In this document: positions 7,225-8,816 of the stretch, piece after piece
Numbering within the stretch: position 1 is the first letter of the stretch
How the letters are laid out: every line of letters begins with the position of its first letter
NCBI GenBank assembly: GCA_025351985.1
Contig: JANXUW010000381.1
Location: 1 to 8,816, forward strand
From: Pseudolysobacter sp.
GTDB taxonomy: Bacteria > Pseudomonadota > Gammaproteobacteria > Xanthomonadales > Rhodanobacteraceae
Length of the DNA: 8,816 nt
Reading direction: 5' to 3'
The notes under the pieces: generated by a model
What the model saw: only the letters and a program-made list of their open reading frames with translations
Told to the model about the DNA's origin: nothing
Databases searched by the model: none
Position numbers and translations under genes: made by a program

Positions 7225-7265
7225 AAAAAAATCGGGCCTCTCATCCAGTCGATGAAGGCCCCGAT
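7225..7265 (-). terminator. Rho-independent terminator of the minus-strand cluster
   Basis: On the minus strand ATCGGGGCCT (7265-7256) pairs with AGGCCCGAT (7239-7231), leaving one bulged G. A mostly open loop of about 16 nt could pair further (ATC/GAT). The stem is followed directly by seven T residues (7231-7225, the first being the stem's last base). It begins 9 bp past the TAA of the secreted hypothetical gene. A GC-rich stem plus a T run at the right place makes this a convincing intrinsic terminator. The plus-strand side lacks a T run, so it probably acts in one direction only. Confidence 0.8.
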
Positions 7266-7274
7266 CGCGGAATA

Positions 7275-8021
7275 TTATTTGCTGCTGGCGCCATCCTCAC
7301 CGCACTTTTCAATTGTCATGCGGTAAGGGATGTACATCAGAAATTCCGACGCCGATACACGACGCCACTCGATGCGGCTGCTAAGCCCCTCAACGGTTGC
7401 GCGGCAGCCATTGCCGAGCTGGGCGCGGATTTTTGTGGTGTCTTCGGCAATCGCCTTGATCAATTCGTAACGAAAACGTTCGGGACGCGACAGGCTCAAC
7501 GCCGTTTCATGTCCAACATCGATTTCGGTACGACCGACATGCGCGGCTTTCTCAACGAATTCGCGCAACTCGCGCGCCAATGCTTCGGCCTTGGCCGGCT
7601 CGCCGCCAATCGAGGTGCGCACTGAAAGTGAAACCTTGCTGACATCCGGCCGTTTGTCTTCCTTGGCAAGTGGCACGCGGAAGTTTTGCGTGTTCAACAA
7701 CATTGGATAGGTGTCGTTGTAGATCAGATCAAAACGCTTGCCCGTCGCGGCCAGCATTTTTTCGATGGTGCCGTAAATTTCTTGCTTGCGCCCTTCCTCG
7801 CTGCGTGTGTCGTTGATCAACGTAATTGGTTGCAGCAGGTAATCGCCCGGACGCGTGAGCGAAACCGCAGGCGTGTCGAGCAAGTCGCGGTAACTGATGC
7901 GCGAGCCGGTGACCTCGATCGTTTCGAGCGCCATTCCGCCCTCTTGCGCGACGGCAGCGAGCGAGGAAAAAATCATGGCGTTAGCGAATACGAGACGCGC
8001 CATTACGAAGCGTTGCTGCAT
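7275..8021 (-). CDS. secreted hypothetical protein with 'VTGSRI' N-terminal motif
   Basis: The product is 248 residues. I start it at the ATG at 8021 because AGGGGAA lies just upstream and the protein then begins with a normal signal peptide: Arg-containing n-region, hydrophobic LVFANAMIFSSLAAVA, likely cut after AVA (23-25). The frame stays open 37 codons further upstream, but that stretch overlaps the small gene at 8041-8172 in another frame and would bury the signal peptide. The mature protein opens with ETIEVTGSRISYRDLL, the same VTGSRI string that often begins TonB-dependent receptors. It is far too short for a 22-strand barrel and continues with a soluble alpha/beta-looking sequence (PGDYLLQPITLIND, about 57-70; RPERFRYELIKAIAEDT; MYIPYRMTIEKC). 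Two cysteines lie in the last 45 residues. I recall similar secreted proteins of unknown function in Xanthomonadales but cannot name a family; a loose likeness to SIMPL-type (DUF541) periplasmic proteins is unproven. It is the last gene before the terminator at 7225-7265. Confidence 0.8.
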   Translation of the reverse strand: MQQRFVMARLVFANAMIFSSLAAVAQEGGMALETIEVTGSRISYRDLLDTPAVSLTRPGDYLLQPITLINDTRSEEGRKQEIYGTIEKMLAATGKRFDLIYNDTYPMLLNTQNFRVPLAKEDKRPDVSKVSLSVRTSIGGEPAKAEALARELREFVEKAAHVGRTEIDVGHETALSLSRPERFRYELIKAIAEDTTKIRAQLGNGCRATVEGLSSRIEWRRVSASEFLMYIPYRMTIEKCGEDGASSK

Positions 8022-8025
8022 ATTA

Positions 8026-8032
8026 TTCCCCT
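8026..8032 (-). promoter_or_regulatory. ribosome-binding site deciding the 8021 start
   Basis: AGGGGAA on the minus strand is followed by TAAT and the ATG at 8021. No comparable site precedes the other in-frame start codons, so it favours the signal-peptide start over the longer reading that begins at 8132. Confidence 0.7.
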
Positions 8033-8040
8033 GCGAAAAA

Positions 8041-8172
8041 TCAACCAAATGCAAAAAATCGTACGGCGTGAATCGAGATGATACATCCCATGATCGGATA
8101 GCTAAGGCGAATTGTGTTCGCCACGAACACATTGCTGTCGGGCGGCTGGTAGGGATTGATTCCCTCGGTCAT
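8041..8172 (-). CDS. small protein, 43 residues, 'NPYQPP' start and hydrophobic tail
   Basis: An ATG at 8172 is preceded by GGAG (8181-8178) at 5-nt spacing and opens a 43-codon frame ending in TGA at 8041, 19 bp before the next gene's ATG. The product begins MTEGINPYQPPDSNV. An early NPY-x-PP motif is common at the N-terminus of small membrane proteins in proteobacteria. The C-terminal half, IRLSYPIMGCIISIHAVRFF, is hydrophobic enough for one membrane segment, ending almost at the terminus. Strong SD, spacing and orientation suggest co-transcription with the secreted hypothetical downstream and possibly with the collagen-like gene 63 bp upstream. It could be a genuine one-helix small protein or the truncated remnant of a longer membrane protein cut short by the TGA. 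The function is unknown. Confidence 0.55.
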   Translation of the reverse strand: MTEGINPYQPPDSNVFVANTIRLSYPIMGCIISIHAVRFFAFG

Positions 8173-8235
8173 GTCTACTCCGTTTTTCAGTGGCTAAGCT
8201 GCTGCATCACTTGATCCCGATTTCATCCAGCCCCA
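8173..8235 (-). other. short gap between collagen-like gene and small gene
   Basis: This 63-bp stretch holds the GGAG ribosome-binding site of the 43-codon gene and no strong promoter or terminator that I can see. AGTG and CACT could form a weak 4-bp stem before GAAAAA on the minus strand, too weak to call. Read-through from the collagen-like gene is therefore possible. Confidence 0.4.
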
Positions 8236-8816
8236 TCAGTTCAACTTGCGGATGACCAACGCGGCATTGACGTTGCTCTGCGTCCCGCCGGCCAGGGTCT
8301 GCAAACTTACGGCGGCGGCGGAGCTGTGGTTGCGCAAGGTGAGCACGTCACCAGCACTCAATGCCGCTATGAGTTCGCCACTGTTCTGCTGCGTTCCCGC
8401 GCCTGAACCGAACACGCCGCCGGCAACCGGCGCGCCATTCACGAACAATGCAAATTGATTCGGTTCCACGCCTGATACGCTCCACGAAATATCGTAGATA
8501 CCGGCATTGATGACGATGACGGTGTTGGTCCCCGGCGTATGCGTGAAGCCCGATAAAACGCCATTCGTGTCGAATATGATATCCGACTCGATTGCCACCA
8601 CTTGCGCTGCCTGCTGATTGTAGACATAGGCGTACGCCGATGAGAGCGCGCCGGTGGCGCCAGTGCCGCCCTGTGCGCCAGTCACACCGGTCGCCCCCGT
8701 GACACCGGCCGGGCCTTGCAAGCCTGTCGCGCCTTGCGGCCCTGTGCTGCCTTGTGCGCCCGTAGCGCCCGTAGCGCCCGTCGGCCCTTGCGCGCCGATG
8801 ATGCCTTGAATGCCCT
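8236..8816 (-). CDS. collagen-like protein with BclA-type C-terminal domain, partial (5' end beyond window)
   Basis: The frame is open from the right edge (two leading bases belong to a split codon) to TGA at 8236; the true start lies outside. The visible 192 residues have two parts. First come 19 uninterrupted Gly-X-Y triplets ([15 protein letters not shown] and the like), the collagen triple-helix pattern with Thr, Gln or Ala mostly in Y. Next is a C-terminal domain of about 135 residues starting near [11 protein letters not shown]. It contains [46 protein letters not shown] and [20 protein letters not shown] before ending in ALVIRKLN. That domain strongly resembles the trimeric jelly-roll (C1q/TNF-like) end of Bacillus-group BclA exosporium proteins. 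By analogy it should trimerise and nucleate the collagen stalk, giving a surface filament or adhesin. The in-frame TTG at 8721 lies within the triplet run and is not a start. Export cannot be judged without the N-terminus. A phage tail-fibre origin is an alternative. Confidence 0.85.
   Translation of the reverse strand, partial: GIQGIIGAQGPTGATGATGAQGSTGPQGATGLQGPAGVTGATGVTGAQGGTGATGALSSAYAYVYNQQAAQVVAIESDIIFDTNGVLSGFTHTPGTNTVIVINAGIYDISWSVSGVEPNQFALFVNGAPVAGGVFGSGAGTQQNSGELIAALSAGDVLTLRNHSSAAAVSLQTLAGGTQSNVNAALVIRKLN
8644..8814 (-). repeat. Gly-X-Y collagen-like coding repeat
   Basis: Nineteen consecutive codon triplets encode Gly-X-Y, giving a 9-bp periodicity with GGN at every ninth base. 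A nonamer, CGTAGCGCC on the plus strand, is directly repeated at 8761-8778. Related nonamers recur through the stretch, so copy number may vary by slippage in whole triplets without loss of frame. The array probably continues beyond the right edge. Confidence 0.85.

Noticed and set aside
8022..8132. Longer start (8132) for the secreted hypothetical protein
   Set aside because: It would add 37 residues before a good signal peptide and overlap the small gene in another frame. The SD AGGGGAA points to the ATG at 8021.
8246..8458. 70-codon plus-strand frame in the collagen-like gene
   Set aside because: It is antisense to a clearly conserved BclA-like domain, with no SD or recognisable product.

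Overview
The window looks like chromosomal DNA of a fairly GC-rich Gram-negative bacterium. I lean towards a gammaproteobacterium of the Xanthomonadales/Rhodanobacteraceae type (Lysobacter, Dokdonella and similar). The reasons are an exported repeat protein whose C-terminal tail resembles the '(I/V)F.DGFE'-type endings I associate with that group, a TetR/MFS pair of a style common there, and a secreted hypothetical of a type I associate with Lysobacter-like genomes. This placement is from memory and is not proven by the sequence. No rRNA, tRNA, CRISPR array or complete insertion sequence was seen.

Left part (1-2085): a TetR-family regulator runs off the left edge on the minus strand and is divergent from a complete 14-TM-type DHA2 (EmrB/QacA-like) drug exporter on the plus strand. 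The 66 bp between them carries two face-to-face promoters whose -10 hexamers overlap on a 10-bp palindrome. This is the usual local repressor/efflux-pump switch, although the regulator's C-terminal part departs from its family and may be a rearrangement junction.

Middle (2099-4871): a large glycosyltransferase on the minus strand, convergent with the exporter and only 13 bp from it. It combines an N-terminal GT2 (GT-A) domain, a TPR-like linker and a C-terminal GT4-type (GT-B) domain in one polypeptide. A 268-bp region with no convincing gene separates it from the next, divergent gene.

Right-middle (4872-7166): a secreted protein made almost entirely of 14 RCC1-type repeats, each with its own pair of cysteines. 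This is the right number for two seven-bladed beta-propellers, probably disulfide-stabilised outside the cytoplasm. It converges on the minus-strand cluster, with an intrinsic terminator serving the minus strand in the gap.

Right part (7275-8816, all minus): in transcription order, a partial gene for a collagen-like Gly-X-Y protein ending in a BclA-type C-terminal domain, a 43-codon small gene with an 'NPYQPP' start and a hydrophobic tail, and a secreted 248-residue protein of unknown function. The last two are only 19 bp apart, each has a good ribosome-binding site, and they end at the terminator, so they are probably co-transcribed.

No pathway is assembled here. The shared theme from 2099 rightwards is envelope and surface biology (glycosyl transfer, secreted propeller, collagen-like filament protein), but a joint function is inference only. 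I did not find a clearly new defence or mobile system. The most distinctive items are the paired-cysteine double propeller, the collagen/BclA-like gene in a Gram-negative setting, the two-catalytic-domain glycosyltransferase and the overlooked small gene.
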